In this document: positions 43,044 through 52,012 of the stretch, piece after piece
Layout of the letters: each line of letters opens with the position of its first letter
How positions within the stretch are numbered: position 1 is the first letter of the stretch
Assembly: GCF_005938655.1 (NCBI RefSeq)
Contig: NZ_VCQT01000019.1
Location: 118,003-182,002, forward strand
Direction of reading: 5' to 3'
DNA: 64,000 nt
Source of the DNA: Alloalcanivorax gelatiniphagus
GTDB lineage: Bacteria > Pseudomonadota > Gammaproteobacteria > Pseudomonadales > Alcanivoracaceae
Notes under the pieces: generated by a model
What the model was told of the DNA's origin: nothing
The model's input: only the letters and a program-made list of their open reading frames with translations
Databases searched by the model: none
Made by a program: the position numbers and the translations under genes

Positions 43044-44427
43044 GGGCCATCTCCATATCGGGGGCCTCCGCGTCGGCGCCCTGAACGGCGCGCACACGGA
43101 AACGGATGTCGGCGGATTCCACCGCGCCGGCGTAGGGATCGGCGCTCACCGTCACCGGCAGGCTGCGGTGCTCGCCGGCACTCAGGGTGAAGCGGCGGGG
43201 AGCGTTCACCAGGGTCAGGCCGGCGGGGGCTTCCAGGCTCAGCTGGTAGCTGTGCGGGCTCTGGTCCTTGTTGAGGATCTCCAGCCGGTAGCTGTTCTCG
43301 ATGGTGCCGCTGCCGGTGACCCGGTACAGCTGGTTGCGGTCGCGCAGCACATCCACCTGCAGCGGCACCCGGGTTACCAGGCTGCCGGCGAACAGGCCGA
43401 TCAACACCAGGATCACCGCCCCATAGGCCAGCAGCCGTGGGCGCAGCAGATGGGTTTGGCGACCGTCAAGGGCGTTCTCGGTGGTGTAGCGGATCAGGCC
43501 CTTGGGCCGGCCGATCCGTTCCATCACCTGATCACAGGCGTCCACGCAGGCGGCGCAGGTGACGCACTCGTACTGCAGGCCGTCGCGGATATCGATGCCG
43601 GTGGGGCAGACCTGCACGCACAGGGCGCAGTCCACGCAGTCGCCGGCGGGCTCCTCGCTGTGCTTGCGGGCACCGCGCCGGCGCGGTTCGCCCCGGGCCT
43701 GGTCGTAGCTGACGATCAGGGTGTCGCGGTCGAACATAACGCTCTGAAAGCGCGCGTAGGGGCACATGTACAGGCACACCTGCTCGCGCATGAAACCGGC
43801 GTTGCCGTAGGTGGCGAAGGTAAAGAAGCCGATCCAGAACAGCCCCCAGCCGCCCACCTGACCGGTGAAGAAGTCAGGCACCAGCTCGCGGATCGGTGAG
43901 AAATAGCCGACGAAGGTGAGGCCGGTGGCCAGCGCCAGCACCAGCCAGGAGACATGCTTGCCGGTCCGGCGCGCCACCTTGCCGAGCCGCAGCGGTGCCT
44001 TGTCCAGCTTGATGCGCTGATGGCGGTCGCCTTCGAAGAACTGTTCGATGGCCATGAACCAGCGGGTCCAGGCGGTCTGCGGGCAGACATAGCCGCAGTA
44101 CACCCGGCCGGCGAACACGGTGACGAAAAACAGGGCCAGGGCGGAGATGATCAGTGCCCAGGCCAGGAACAGAAAATCCTGGGGCCAGAAAGTAATGCCG
44201 AAAATGTTGAAACGGCGGTCCGGCAGGTTGAACAGAATCGCCTGCCGGCCGTTCCAGGTAAGCCAGGGGAGCACCAGGTAGAGCACCACCACCACCCGCA
44301 CACTGGCGTCGCGCAGACGCTGGTAGTGCCCTTTCACATCCTTGATCTGGATGCGCTGCCGTTTGGCGTACAGCCCGTTGGCTTCGGGGTGGGATTGTTC
44401 CACCGGTATGCGGCGCCCTGCGTTCAT
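43012..44427 (-). CDS. ccoG: Cytochrome c oxidase accessory protein CcoG
   Basis: A 471-residue membrane ferredoxin-type protein (RdxA/FixG) reported to reduce Cu(II) for cbb3 assembly. Several helices in the first half, including a CGYVCPQTAW site, are followed by two [4Fe-4S] motifs, CVDCALCVQVCP and CVTCAACVDACD, and an immunoglobulin-like C-terminal domain. 3 bp after ccoP. Confidence 0.94.
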   Translation of the reverse strand: MNAGRRIPVEQSHPEANGLYAKRQRIQIKDVKGHYQRLRDASVRVVVVLYLVLPWLTWNGRQAILFNLPDRRFNIFGITFWPQDFLFLAWALIISALALFFVTVFAGRVYCGYVCPQTAWTRWFMAIEQFFEGDRHQRIKLDKAPLRLGKVARRTGKHVSWLVLALATGLTFVGYFSPIRELVPDFFTGQVGGWGLFWIGFFTFATYGNAGFMREQVCLYMCPYARFQSVMFDRDTLIVSYDQARGEPRRRGARKHSEEPAGDCVDCALCVQVCPTGIDIRDGLQYECVTCAACVDACDQVMERIGRPKGLIRYTTENALDGRQTHLLRPRLLAYGAVILVLIGLFAGSLVTRVPLQVDVLRDRNQLYRVTGSGTIENSYRLEILNKDQSPHSYQLSLEAPAGLTLVNAPRRFTLSAGEHRSLPVTVSADPYAGAVESADIRFRVRAVQGADAEAPDMEMAHESRFIAPRS

Positions 44428-44430
44428 GGG

Positions 44431-45342
44431 TTACTCCTGTTGGTCTTGCGACAGACCGTAGACGTAGGCGGCGAGTACGTGCAGCCGTTGCTTGGACAAC
44501 ACGCCCTCATGCTTGGGCATATGGCTGTTGCGGCCCTCACGGATGGTGGTTTCGATGTCCTCCAGCCGGGCGCCGTGCAGCCAGATGCCGTCGGTCAGGT
44601 TGGGCGCGCCCAGGGCCTGGTTGCCGGTGGCATCCTGGCCGTGGCAGGCGGCGCAGACGGCGAACTTGGGCTTGGCCCGCGCCACCGCGGCGGCCACTTG
44701 CGCATCCTTGGTCATGTCCGGACGGCTCAGGCTCTGCACGTACAGGGCCATGTCCCGCACCGCCTCGTCGGTGCCACCGATGGCGGCGGCCATGGGCGGC
44801 ATCATGCCGTTGCGGCCCTGGGTGATGCTGGTGAGGATGGCATCGGCGCTGCCGCCGTACAGCCAGTCATGGTCGGCCAGGTTCGGGTAGCCCTTGGCGC
44901 CACGGGCGTCGGAGCCGTGGCAGATGGCGCAGTTGTTGGCGAACAGGCGGCCACCCACGTCGCGGGCTTCCGGGTACTGGTAGAGTTCTTCCACCGGCAC
45001 CTTGGAGAACTGCTCGAACAGCGGTCCGGCTTTTTTCTCCACCAGTGCCACTTCCTCTTCCCACTGGGTCACGCTGCTCCAGTTGAGCAGGCCGCCGAAC
45101 CGGCCAAGCCCCGGGTACAGCACCAGGTAGATCACCGAGAAGATCAGGGTGCCCACGAACAGGAACAGCCACCAGCGCGGCAGCGGCTGGTTACGCTCCT
45201 GGATACCGTCGAAGCTGTGGCCGGTGGTTTCGTTTTTCGCTTCCTCCGGCGACATCTTCAGGTTAACCAGCAGCAGGATGGCGCAACCCGCCAGGTTGAG
45301 CACCACGATGGCGATGATGTAAACGCTCCAGAACTGGCTCAT
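44431..45342 (-). CDS. ccoP: cbb3 oxidase subunit III, diheme cytochrome c (CcoP)
   Basis: A 303-residue membrane-anchored diheme cytochrome c passing electrons to CcoO/CcoN. Heme sites CAICH and CAACH with downstream Met ligands in NGMMPP and NSHMPKHEG; two N-terminal hydrophobic segments. Start overlaps ccoQ stop by one base. Confidence 0.95.
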   Translation of the reverse strand: MSQFWSVYIIAIVVLNLAGCAILLLVNLKMSPEEAKNETTGHSFDGIQERNQPLPRWWLFLFVGTLIFSVIYLVLYPGLGRFGGLLNWSSVTQWEEEVALVEKKAGPLFEQFSKVPVEELYQYPEARDVGGRLFANNCAICHGSDARGAKGYPNLADHDWLYGGSADAILTSITQGRNGMMPPMAAAIGGTDEAVRDMALYVQSLSRPDMTKDAQVAAAVARAKPKFAVCAACHGQDATGNQALGAPNLTDGIWLHGARLEDIETTIREGRNSHMPKHEGVLSKQRLHVLAAYVYGLSQDQQE

Positions 45343-45521
45343 CAGTGATCTCCCTCGCGGTGGTCAGGCTCGCCCCGGGAGGTCGGGCCGAGCGGGTCGG
45401 TATTCAGGGGAATCTCGCCCAGACGCTGGTAGTCCCGCTTGCGCGAGGGGCGGTAAACCCAGGCCACCAGGGCCAGGAAGGCGACAAAGAAAATCACCGT
45501 CAGTAAGGCGTGGTAGTTCAT
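45342..45521 (-). CDS. ccoQ: cbb3 oxidase subunit IV (CcoQ)
   Basis: A 59-residue one-helix protein (LLTVIFFVAFLALVAWVYRPSRK) that stabilises the cbb3 complex. Overlaps ccoO and ccoP by one base on each side (TGATG-type junctions), consistent with coupled translation. Confidence 0.92.
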   Translation of the reverse strand: MNYHALLTVIFFVAFLALVAWVYRPSRKRDYQRLGEIPLNTDPLGPTSRGEPDHREGDH

Positions 45522-46153
45522 CAGCGTTCCTCCCGCCGGGCCTGGCCCAGAGACAGCAGATAGGCGACCACCGCGTCTTCTTCGGTGGCATCGGCCCATT
45601 CGCCATTAACTTTCTGCATCTGCTCGGCGATGTCCTCATCGGTGTAGGGCACGCCGAACTGGTTCTTGAACACCTTCAGGGTGCGTTCCATGTGCGACCA
45701 GTCCACGGTGTTTTCCGCCAGCCACGGGTAGGCGGGCATGTTGGACTCGGGCACCACCTGGCGCGGATCACGCAGGTGCTCGCGGTGCCACTGCTCGGTG
45801 ATCGGCCGCAGACCGACCCGGTCCAGGTCCGGCCCGGTGCGCTTGGAGCCCCACAAGAAGGGGTGCTCCCAGACATCCTCGCCGGCCACGCTGTAGGGGC
45901 CGAAGCGCTCGGTCTCGGCGCGCAGCGGCCGCACCATCTGGGTGTGACACACGTGGCAGCCTTCGCGGATGTAAACGTCACGGCCGGCCATTTCCAGCGC
46001 CGTGTAGGGGCGCAGGGTAGCCATCGGCTCGGTGGTCGCCTTCTGCCAGAACAGCGGCACGATTTCCGCCAGACCGCCGAAGCTGACCGCCACCAGGGTG
46101 AGCACGATCATCAGGCTCACATTCTTTTCGATTACCGAATGATAGTTGGCCAT
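45521..46153 (-). CDS. ccoO: cbb3 oxidase subunit II, monoheme cytochrome c (CcoO)
   Basis: A 210-residue membrane-anchored cytochrome c with N-terminal anchor (LMIVLTLVAVSFGGLAEIVPLF), heme site EGCHVCHTQM and Met ligand region ESNMPAYPWL. Two bases after the ccoN stop. Confidence 0.95.
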   Translation of the reverse strand: MANYHSVIEKNVSLMIVLTLVAVSFGGLAEIVPLFWQKATTEPMATLRPYTALEMAGRDVYIREGCHVCHTQMVRPLRAETERFGPYSVAGEDVWEHPFLWGSKRTGPDLDRVGLRPITEQWHREHLRDPRQVVPESNMPAYPWLAENTVDWSHMERTLKVFKNQFGVPYTDEDIAEQMQKVNGEWADATEEDAVVAYLLSLGQARREER

Positions 46154-46155
46154 GT

Positions 46156-47589
46156 TTACGCCTCCGCCCCGACCAGATTGAGTTCGCCTTCGTCGCTGCG
46201 CGTACCGCGAATGGTCTTCCAGACGTTCACCGCCATCAGGATCATGCCGGCCAGGAAGATCACCCCGCCGATCAAGCGCACGATGTAGAACGGTTGCCGC
46301 TCGGACAGCTCCTGCACGAAGTTGTAGGTGAGGGTGCCGTCGTCATTGACCGCCCGCCACATCAGGCCCTGCATGATGCCGGACACCCACATGGCGGCGA
46401 TGTAGAGCACCGTGCCGATGGTGGAGAGCCAGAAATGGGTGTTGATCCAGCGCACCGAGTACATGCGCTGACGGTTGAACAGGCGCGGCACCATCACGTA
46501 GACGGAACCCATGGTGATCATCGCCACCCAGCCGAGGGCACCGGAGTGCACGTGGCCGATGGTCCAGTCGGTGTTGTGGCTGAGCGCGTTGACCGTCTTG
46601 ATCGACATCAGCGGCCCCTCGAAGGTGCTCATGCCGTAGAACGACAGGGCCACGATCAGGAAGCGGATGATCGGGTCGGTGCGCAGTTTGTGCCAGGCGC
46701 CGGACAGGGTCATGATGCCGTTGATCATGCCGCCCCAGCTGGGCGCCAGCAGCACCAGCGAGAACACCATGCCCACCGACTGGGCCCAGTCGGGCAGGCT
46801 GGAATAGTGCAGATGGTGCGGGCCGGCCCACATGTACACGGCGATCAGCGCCCAGAAGTGCACGATGGACAGCCGGTAGGAATAGATCGGCCGCTGCGCC
46901 TGGATCGGCACGTAGTAGTACATCATCCCCAGGAAGCCGGCGGTCAGGAAGAAGCCCACCGCGTTATGGCCGTACCACCACTGCACCATGGCGTCGATGG
47001 CGCCGCTGTAGGCGGAGTAGGACTTGGTCAGCGAGATCGGCACCGCCGCGCTGTTGACGATGTGCAGCAGCGCCACGGCGATGATGAAGGCGCCGTAGAA
47101 CCAGTTGGCCACATAGATGTGGCTGGTGCGGCGACGGCCGATGGTGACGAAGAACACCAGGGCGTAGGCCACCCATACCACCGCCAGCAGGATGTCGATG
47201 GGCCACTCCAGCTCGGCGTACTCCTTGGCGCTGGTGAAACCCAGCGGCAGGGTGATGGCGGCCAGCACGATCACCGCCTGGTATCCCCAGAACACAAAGG
47301 AGGCCACCCGCGGGAAGGCCAGGGTGGTTTCACAGGTACGTTGAACCACGTAAAGTGACGTGCCGATCAGCGCGCTACCGCCGAACGCGAAAATCACCGC
47401 GTTGGTATGTAGCGGCCGCAGCCGGCCGAAGGTCAACCAGGGGATTTCCAGGTTGAGCGCGGGCCAGGCCAGCTGGGCGGCGATCCACACGCCGACCAGC
47501 ATACCCACCACCCCCCAGACCACGGTGGCAACCGTGAATTGCCGCACCACCTTGTATTCGTAGGCGGGCGTCGCAGCGGTGTCTTGCAT
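46156..47589 (-). CDS. ccoN: cbb3 oxidase subunit I, catalytic heme-copper subunit (CcoN)
   Basis: A 477-residue twelve-helix heme-copper oxidase subunit reducing O2 with high affinity. Ligand regions include [11 protein letters not shown] (low-spin heme), [24 protein letters not shown] (CuB and the cross-linked Tyr of C-type oxidases) and [13 protein letters not shown], and [10 protein letters not shown] with the heme b3 region. First gene of ccoNOQP-ccoGHIS; FNR-type box about 80 bp upstream. Only one ccoNOQP set is present here, whereas P. aeruginosa has two in tandem. Confidence 0.96.
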   Translation of the reverse strand: MQDTAATPAYEYKVVRQFTVATVVWGVVGMLVGVWIAAQLAWPALNLEIPWLTFGRLRPLHTNAVIFAFGGSALIGTSLYVVQRTCETTLAFPRVASFVFWGYQAVIVLAAITLPLGFTSAKEYAELEWPIDILLAVVWVAYALVFFVTIGRRRTSHIYVANWFYGAFIIAVALLHIVNSAAVPISLTKSYSAYSGAIDAMVQWWYGHNAVGFFLTAGFLGMMYYYVPIQAQRPIYSYRLSIVHFWALIAVYMWAGPHHLHYSSLPDWAQSVGMVFSLVLLAPSWGGMINGIMTLSGAWHKLRTDPIIRFLIVALSFYGMSTFEGPLMSIKTVNALSHNTDWTIGHVHSGALGWVAMITMGSVYVMVPRLFNRQRMYSVRWINTHFWLSTIGTVLYIAAMWVSGIMQGLMWRAVNDDGTLTYNFVQELSERQPFYIVRLIGGVIFLAGMILMAVNVWKTIRGTRSDEGELNLVGAEA

Positions 47590-47668
47590 GATGTTTCCCT
47601 TCTGATAAGCGGCCGGACGGGCCGGATCGAGGCGGGATGAACGTTACCAGCGGCGCCTGTCGGTACCG

Positions 47669-47682
47669 TTGACTTGGGTCAA
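47669..47682. promoter_or_regulatory. FNR/Anr-type box ahead of ccoN
   Basis: TTGACTTGGGTCAA, a perfectly symmetric TTGAC/GTCAA dyad with FNR spacing (consensus TTGATNNNNATCAA), 80 bp before ccoN. A weak -10 (TAACGT, leftward) lies at the expected distance for a class II activator site. Confidence 0.7.
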
Positions 47683-47725
47683 GAGAGGCGTGGTGAAGGC
47701 GGGATTTCCGGCGTGAGCCGGGATG

Positions 47726-47747
47726 TTTATAATGCGTACCCTATAAA
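47726..47747. promoter_or_regulatory. Dyad in the marR leader, possible autoregulatory operator/promoter
   Basis: TTTATA and TATAAA arms 10 bp apart, 24 bp before the MarR start. Suits an AT-rich MarR-type operator overlapping a -10 region. Confidence 0.4.
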
Positions 47748-47770
47748 TCATGCAGCGGAGCGGATGCCCC

Positions 47771-48238
47771 ATGGCCAAAAGGAACAAACCCCACACGCCT
47801 TCCGAATACGGCTACGAATTTTCGGAACAGGTGGGGCATCTGCTGCGCCGGGCTTATCAGCGCCACACCTCGATCTTTCAGCGTCACGCCATCGACAAGC
47901 AGCTCACCGCGATACAGTTCGTCACCCTCTGTACCCTGGTGGAGCGGGGTTCCTGCTCGCTCACCGACATCGTGCAGGCCACCGCCATCGATCCGGCCAC
48001 GGTGCGCGGCGTGATCAAGCGCCTCAAGGCCAGGGACTGGATCGCGCTTTCCACCTGCGAGCGGGATCAGCGCAAGGTCATGGTGACGATTACCAAGGAA
48101 GGGGAAGATCTGGTCGAGGACATGGTGCCGGCGGCCCAGCGCATCTCCGACCTGACCATGGAGCGCCTCAACCCGGCGGAGCGGGTGGCCCTGCTGCACC
48201 TGCTGGCCAAAATGAGCGGCGCCCCCGAGGACGAATAA
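47771..48238 (+). CDS. MarR-family transcription regulator
   Basis: A 155-residue MarR regulator: dimerisation helices at both ends and a winged helix with LTDIVQATAIDPATVRGVIKRLKARDWI (recognition helix) and wing CERDQRKVMVTIT. The ATG at 47771 is preferred to one 21 bp upstream. It diverges from ccoN and faces the nic/tct operon across the REP array. In Pseudomonas putida the nicotinate pathway is controlled by the MarR-type NicR, so this gene is the only candidate nic regulator in the window, but its distance from the nic promoters makes that inference weak. Confidence 0.85.
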   Translation: MAKRNKPHTPSEYGYEFSEQVGHLLRRAYQRHTSIFQRHAIDKQLTAIQFVTLCTLVERGSCSLTDIVQATAIDPATVRGVIKRLKARDWIALSTCERDQRKVMVTITKEGEDLVEDMVPAAQRISDLTMERLNPAERVALLHLLAKMSGAPEDE

Positions 48239-48255
48239 ACACCGCTCCGAAACCC

Positions 48256-48875
48256 GTAGGAGCGACTTCAGTCGCGATAGGGATGGCGCCGCAGGGGATC
48301 GCGGCTGAAGCCGCTCCTACAACCCCCCAGCACCACCCGATGCGTGGGTCCTTTATGTAGGAGCGACTTCAGTCGCGATAGGGATGGCGCCGGAGGGGAT
48401 CGCGGCTGAAGCCGCTCCTACAGCCCCCAAGCACCACCCGATGCGTGGGTCCTTTATGTAGGAGCGACTTTAGTCGCGATAACGATGGCGCCGGAGGGGA
48501 TCGCGGCTGAAGCCGCTCCTACAACCCCCCAAGCATCACCCGATGCGCGGGTCCTTTATGCAGGAGCGACTTCAGTCGCGATAATGATGGCGCCGCAGGA
48601 AATCGCGGCTGAAGCCGCTCCTACAACCCCCCAAGCACCACCCGATGTGCGGGTCCTTTATGTAGGAGCGACTTCAGTCGCGATAGGGATGGCACCGCAG
48701 GAAATCGCGGCTGAAGCCGCTCCTACAACCCCCCAAGCACCACCCGATGTGCGGGTCCTTTATGTAGGAGCGACTTCAGTCGCGATAGGGATGGCACCGG
48801 AGGGGATCGCGGCTGAAGCCGCTCCTACAGCCCCCAAGCACCACCCGATGTGTGTAGGAGCGACTTTAGTCGCGA
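48256..48875. repeat. Six-unit tandem array of REP pairs plus one terminal REP
   Basis: Units begin at 48256, 48357, 48458, 48560, 48662 and 48764 (period 101-102 bp), each a forward A/T-type REP (GCGACTTCAGTCGC, loop variant TTTA in the third) and an inverted G/C-type REP (GCGGCTGAAGCCGC); a lone forward copy closes the array at 48853-48875. The 35-bp inter-unit spacers are also nearly identical (CAAGCACCACCCGATG), so whole units were duplicated. Thirteen REP copies in 620 bp. Confidence 0.95.
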
Positions 48876-48910
48876 TTCCCACAGCAGCCGTCCGCTGGAG
48901 ATCTCCGGGC

Positions 48911-48962
48911 AAAAAAAATCCCCCTGGGCGGACACCGGGATCGCCGGTGGCCGCGCAGGGGG
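48911..48962 (-). terminator. Strong terminator of the nic-tct operon
   Basis: Read leftward: outer arms CCCCCTG and CAGGGGG, inner perfect CACCGG/CCGGTG stem, then eight Ts. 22 bp past the tctA stop. Confidence 0.88.
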
Positions 48963-48983
48963 CAGTTTTGAGGTAACGGGTAA

Positions 48984-50495
48984 TTACCGGTAGGTACGAC
49001 GCAGATCGTTGCGGAGACGTACGAACCAAGGTGCCACCAGGGGCAACAGAATCGCCCCCGCCGACATCAACAACAGCGTCAGCGCAATCGGGCTGTCGAT
49101 GAAAATCTCCCAGGAACCGCGTCCCAGGATCAAACTGCGGCGCAGATTCTCTTCCAGCAAAGGCCCGAGAATCAGCCCGAACGCCAGCGGCGCCGCCGGT
49201 AACCGCAGCAAATTGAGCAGGTAACCGATCACGCCGAACGCCAGCATGATGTACACATCGTCCATGGTGTTGCGGATGGCGAAGGAGCCCACCACGCACA
49301 GCACCGCGATCACCACCATCAGGATATGGGACGGAATGCGGGTCACCCAGGCCACCCAGCGCATCAGCAGCAGGCCCACGATCAGGGTCAGAATCAGCGC
49401 CAGGAAGAACGACGAGTACACCCCGGACACGAACTCCGGATTGCTGGTGAACAGCCCGGGGCCGGGACGCAGGCCGTGGATCAGCAGCGAGCCCATCAGC
49501 ACCGCGGTGATGGCGTCCCCGGGAATGCCCAGGGTCATCATCGGAATCAGGGTACCGCCGATGCTGGAACTGTTGGCGGACTCCGGCGCCACCACGCCCT
49601 CGCTGACCCCGGTACCGAACTTCTCCGGCCGTTTCGAGAAACGCATTTCCTGGGCGTAGGCGATGGCCACGGCGATGGCGGAGCCGGCGGCGGGGATCGC
49701 CCCCACGCCGGCGCCGATCAGCGAGCCGCGCAGCATGGTTTTCCAGTGCGACAGCAGCTCCTTCATGGGCGGCCAGATCTTGCCGATGGTGGGCATCACA
49801 CCCTTAGCGGAGGAACGGCCGGCGGCGCCCACGTTCTTGAGCACCTCGGCGAAGCCGAACAGACCCACGCACAACGGCACCAGCTCGATACCGCCCTGCA
49901 GGGCGGTGCTGTCGAAGGTGAAGCGCGGGATGTCGGTGAGCTTGTCAAAGCCGACCATGCCGCACAGCAGGCCGAAACCGCCCACCATCATGCCGCGAAT
50001 GGTGGACCCCGGTGAGGCGTAGGCCAGCAGCACCAGGCCGAACACCGCCACGGCGGTGAACTCCGGGCTGCGGAACTTCATGGCGGCGGCGGCCAGCAAC
50101 GGTGCCACCAGCACCAGCGCCACCAGCCCGATCAGGCCGCCCAGGGTGGACGACACCAGGGCGTAGGTGAGCGCCTGCCCGGCCCGGCCGGAGCGGGCCA
50201 TGGGATAGCCGTCCAGCTGGGTGACGATGGAGCCCGGTGTGCCGGGAATATTGATCAGAATGGCGGTAACCGAACCGCCATAGACGCTGGCGACGAACAC
50301 GGTGAGCAGAAACAGGATCGCCAGGTGTGGGTCCATGCCAAAGCTGATTGGCAACAGAATCGCCAACGCCATGGTGGAACTGACGCCGGGCATGGCGCCC
50401 AGCAGAATGCCAAGCAAGGTCCCGATAACCGCCAGCACCAGCCCCCAGGGGGAGAGCAGGGTGGTGCCGAGCGCGGCGAGAAAATCGGTCAGCAT
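48984..50495 (-). CDS. tctA: Tripartite tricarboxylate transporter, large permease TctA
   Basis: A 503-residue permease of the TTT family, about twelve helices, with the conserved GxGxIPAAG-type motif (GVGAIPAAGSAIAVAIAYAQ) and LGAMPGVSSTMALAILLP near the N-terminus. Works with TctB and the periplasmic TctC. Last gene of the nicCDEF-tctCBA operon. From context it may import nicotinate, a pyridine acid or maleate; sequence does not decide. Confidence 0.92.
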   Translation of the reverse strand: MLTDFLAALGTTLLSPWGLVLAVIGTLLGILLGAMPGVSSTMALAILLPISFGMDPHLAILFLLTVFVASVYGGSVTAILINIPGTPGSIVTQLDGYPMARSGRAGQALTYALVSSTLGGLIGLVALVLVAPLLAAAAMKFRSPEFTAVAVFGLVLLAYASPGSTIRGMMVGGFGLLCGMVGFDKLTDIPRFTFDSTALQGGIELVPLCVGLFGFAEVLKNVGAAGRSSAKGVMPTIGKIWPPMKELLSHWKTMLRGSLIGAGVGAIPAAGSAIAVAIAYAQEMRFSKRPEKFGTGVSEGVVAPESANSSSIGGTLIPMMTLGIPGDAITAVLMGSLLIHGLRPGPGLFTSNPEFVSGVYSSFFLALILTLIVGLLLMRWVAWVTRIPSHILMVVIAVLCVVGSFAIRNTMDDVYIMLAFGVIGYLLNLLRLPAAPLAFGLILGPLLEENLRRSLILGRGSWEIFIDSPIALTLLLMSAGAILLPLVAPWFVRLRNDLRRTYR

Positions 50496-50506
50496 GGATT
50501 ACCTCG

Positions 50507-51031
50507 TCAGGCCAGCGGCACTTTCAGGATCGAGACGAAAGTGACGTAAAGGAATAAACACAGCGCCGCGCCCAGAACCAGACCGACCATGGCGGCGCGC
50601 AACGGACGACCGGTACGGCGCCAGCTCAGCCAGGCGGTCCAGGCGGTGCTGAAGATAAAGGTGGCGGGCAGAAAGCCGATTACGCCCGCGCCGCCACCGA
50701 GAAGAATCATGCTGACCAACAGAGCGGCGGCGGACCCGTGGTCGCCGTGCTCGATGGACCGCCCACCGCGCCCTTGCCGGGCCAGGCGGTAGATACCCTT
50801 GATCAGGATCAAGGTGGCGCCCACGGAAAGCAGGCTTAATACCACCACGGGCAGGAAAGCGGCGCCGGGGTCCAGGCCGCTGTCCAGGCTGGCCATCAGG
50901 CGTTTACCGCTGAGCACGGAGAACCAGCCGGCGGCGCAAATGATCCCGAACAGGATAGCGACGCCGAGGTCCACCACCGGACTCAGAGGGAGCTGTTCCC
51001 CGTTACCTTGGGTGTCGGTGGGCTGAGTCAT
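50507..51031 (-). CDS. tctB: Tripartite tricarboxylate transporter, small subunit TctB
   Basis: A 174-residue four-helix membrane subunit of the TTT transporter (VVDLGVAILFGIICAAGWF, FLPVVVLSLLSVGATLILI and two C-terminal segments). It has the low sequence conservation typical of TctB; the call rests on position between tctC and tctA and on topology. 3 bp after tctC, 11 bp before tctA. Confidence 0.85.
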   Translation of the reverse strand: MTQPTDTQGNGEQLPLSPVVDLGVAILFGIICAAGWFSVLSGKRLMASLDSGLDPGAAFLPVVVLSLLSVGATLILIKGIYRLARQGRGGRSIEHGDHGSAAALLVSMILLGGGAGVIGFLPATFIFSTAWTAWLSWRRTGRPLRAAMVGLVLGAALCLFLYVTFVSILKVPLA

Positions 51032-51034
51032 GAT

Positions 51035-52000
51035 TTATTTTTCGATCAGGTTGGCGTCTTCCAGGATCTGTTTTACTTCCTGGTTGCGCTGTTCGAGGTA
51101 GGCGCGGGTGCCGGCGGCGTCGCGCGGCATGATCACCAGGCCCAGTTCGGCGGCTTTTTTCTGGAATTTTTCGTCGCTGAGCAGCTTGTAGAAACCTTCC
51201 TCAAGTTTGGCGCGACGGTCTTCCGGAACGCCCTTGGGCAGGTACAGCATGTAGAAGTCCTCGGCGATGAAATCGTAGCCCTGTTCCTTGAAGGTGGGCA
51301 CGTCAGGGGCGAACGGGTGACGTTTTTCAGCGGCCACGCCAATGATCTTCACCTTGCCGGCTTTGTGCTGTTCGGCCAGCAGCGGGATCGGCAGGGTAGT
51401 GGACATCACCTCACCGGACACCAGCGCGGAGGCGGTGGGGGCGTAGCCCTGGTAGGGCACCTTGGACAGTTTAACGTTGAAGTGGTTTTCGAGCATGGTG
51501 GCGGCAATGTAGGAGAAACCACCGGGGGAATCATTGCCGTTGATGATCGAGCCGGGCTGCTTCTTGAGCTGGTCCAGGTACTGTTTGACGTTTTCAATGC
51601 CGGTATCGTTGGATACCGCCAGGGAAGCGGGTTCGGGACCGATGAACACCAGCGGCTCGATGTCTTCCAGCGGCGTGGCGTTACGGTTCATGTAGCTCTG
51701 GGCGATGGCGTGGGTGCCCATCATGCCGATGGTGTAGCCGTCCGGATCGGATTTGGCCACATGGCGCACGCCATTGGAACCGGCGGCACCGGTCACGTTG
51801 GTAACGATCATGGAAACCGGCAGATTTTCCGGCGGGTTTTCGGCCATCAGACGGGCGGACAGATCGTAGGCGCCGCCGGCGGGCCAGGGCACCACGATGG
51901 TAATGGTGTCTTCGGGAAATTCGGCCAGAGCCTGGGTGGTCAGGGCACCGCTGAGCAGTACCGAGGCTGCGGCGGTGGCCAGTGCTTTAATCATTTTCAT
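51035..52000 (-). CDS. tctC: Tripartite tricarboxylate transporter substrate-binding protein TctC (Bug family)
   Basis: A 321-residue periplasmic binding protein. Signal peptide MKMIKALATAAASVLLSGAL ends at ALA; mature protein begins with the Bug family pattern ITIVVPWPAGGAYDLSAR, and GAAGSNGVRHVAKSDPDGYT is the conserved ligand-loop region. Preceded by AAGGGGA. 12 bp after nicF, so transport and catabolism share a transcript. Confidence 0.92.
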   Translation of the reverse strand: MKMIKALATAAASVLLSGALTTQALAEFPEDTITIVVPWPAGGAYDLSARLMAENPPENLPVSMIVTNVTGAAGSNGVRHVAKSDPDGYTIGMMGTHAIAQSYMNRNATPLEDIEPLVFIGPEPASLAVSNDTGIENVKQYLDQLKKQPGSIINGNDSPGGFSYIAATMLENHFNVKLSKVPYQGYAPTASALVSGEVMSTTLPIPLLAEQHKAGKVKIIGVAAEKRHPFAPDVPTFKEQGYDFIAEDFYMLYLPKGVPEDRRAKLEEGFYKLLSDEKFQKKAAELGLVIMPRDAAGTRAYLEQRNQEVKQILEDANLIEK

Positions 52001-52012
52001 TGGTTTTCCCCT

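Larger units (their letters stand above)
48239..48983. other. Intergenic region marR-tctA: REP array and terminator
   Basis: A 745-bp convergent junction with a six-unit tandem REP array and the nic/tct operon terminator. Open codons across the array are an artefact of a repeat length near 102 bp (34 codons). Confidence 0.85.

Noticed and set aside
48256..48875. CRISPR-like regular repeat array
   Set aside because: The repeats are palindromic REPs in alternating orientation, the spacers are nearly identical and no cas genes are nearby.
48485..48976. Rightward ORF of 163 codons with a 34-residue repeat
   Set aside because: It is pure translation of the REP array; the period of about 102 bp keeps the frame open. 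No start context or homology.
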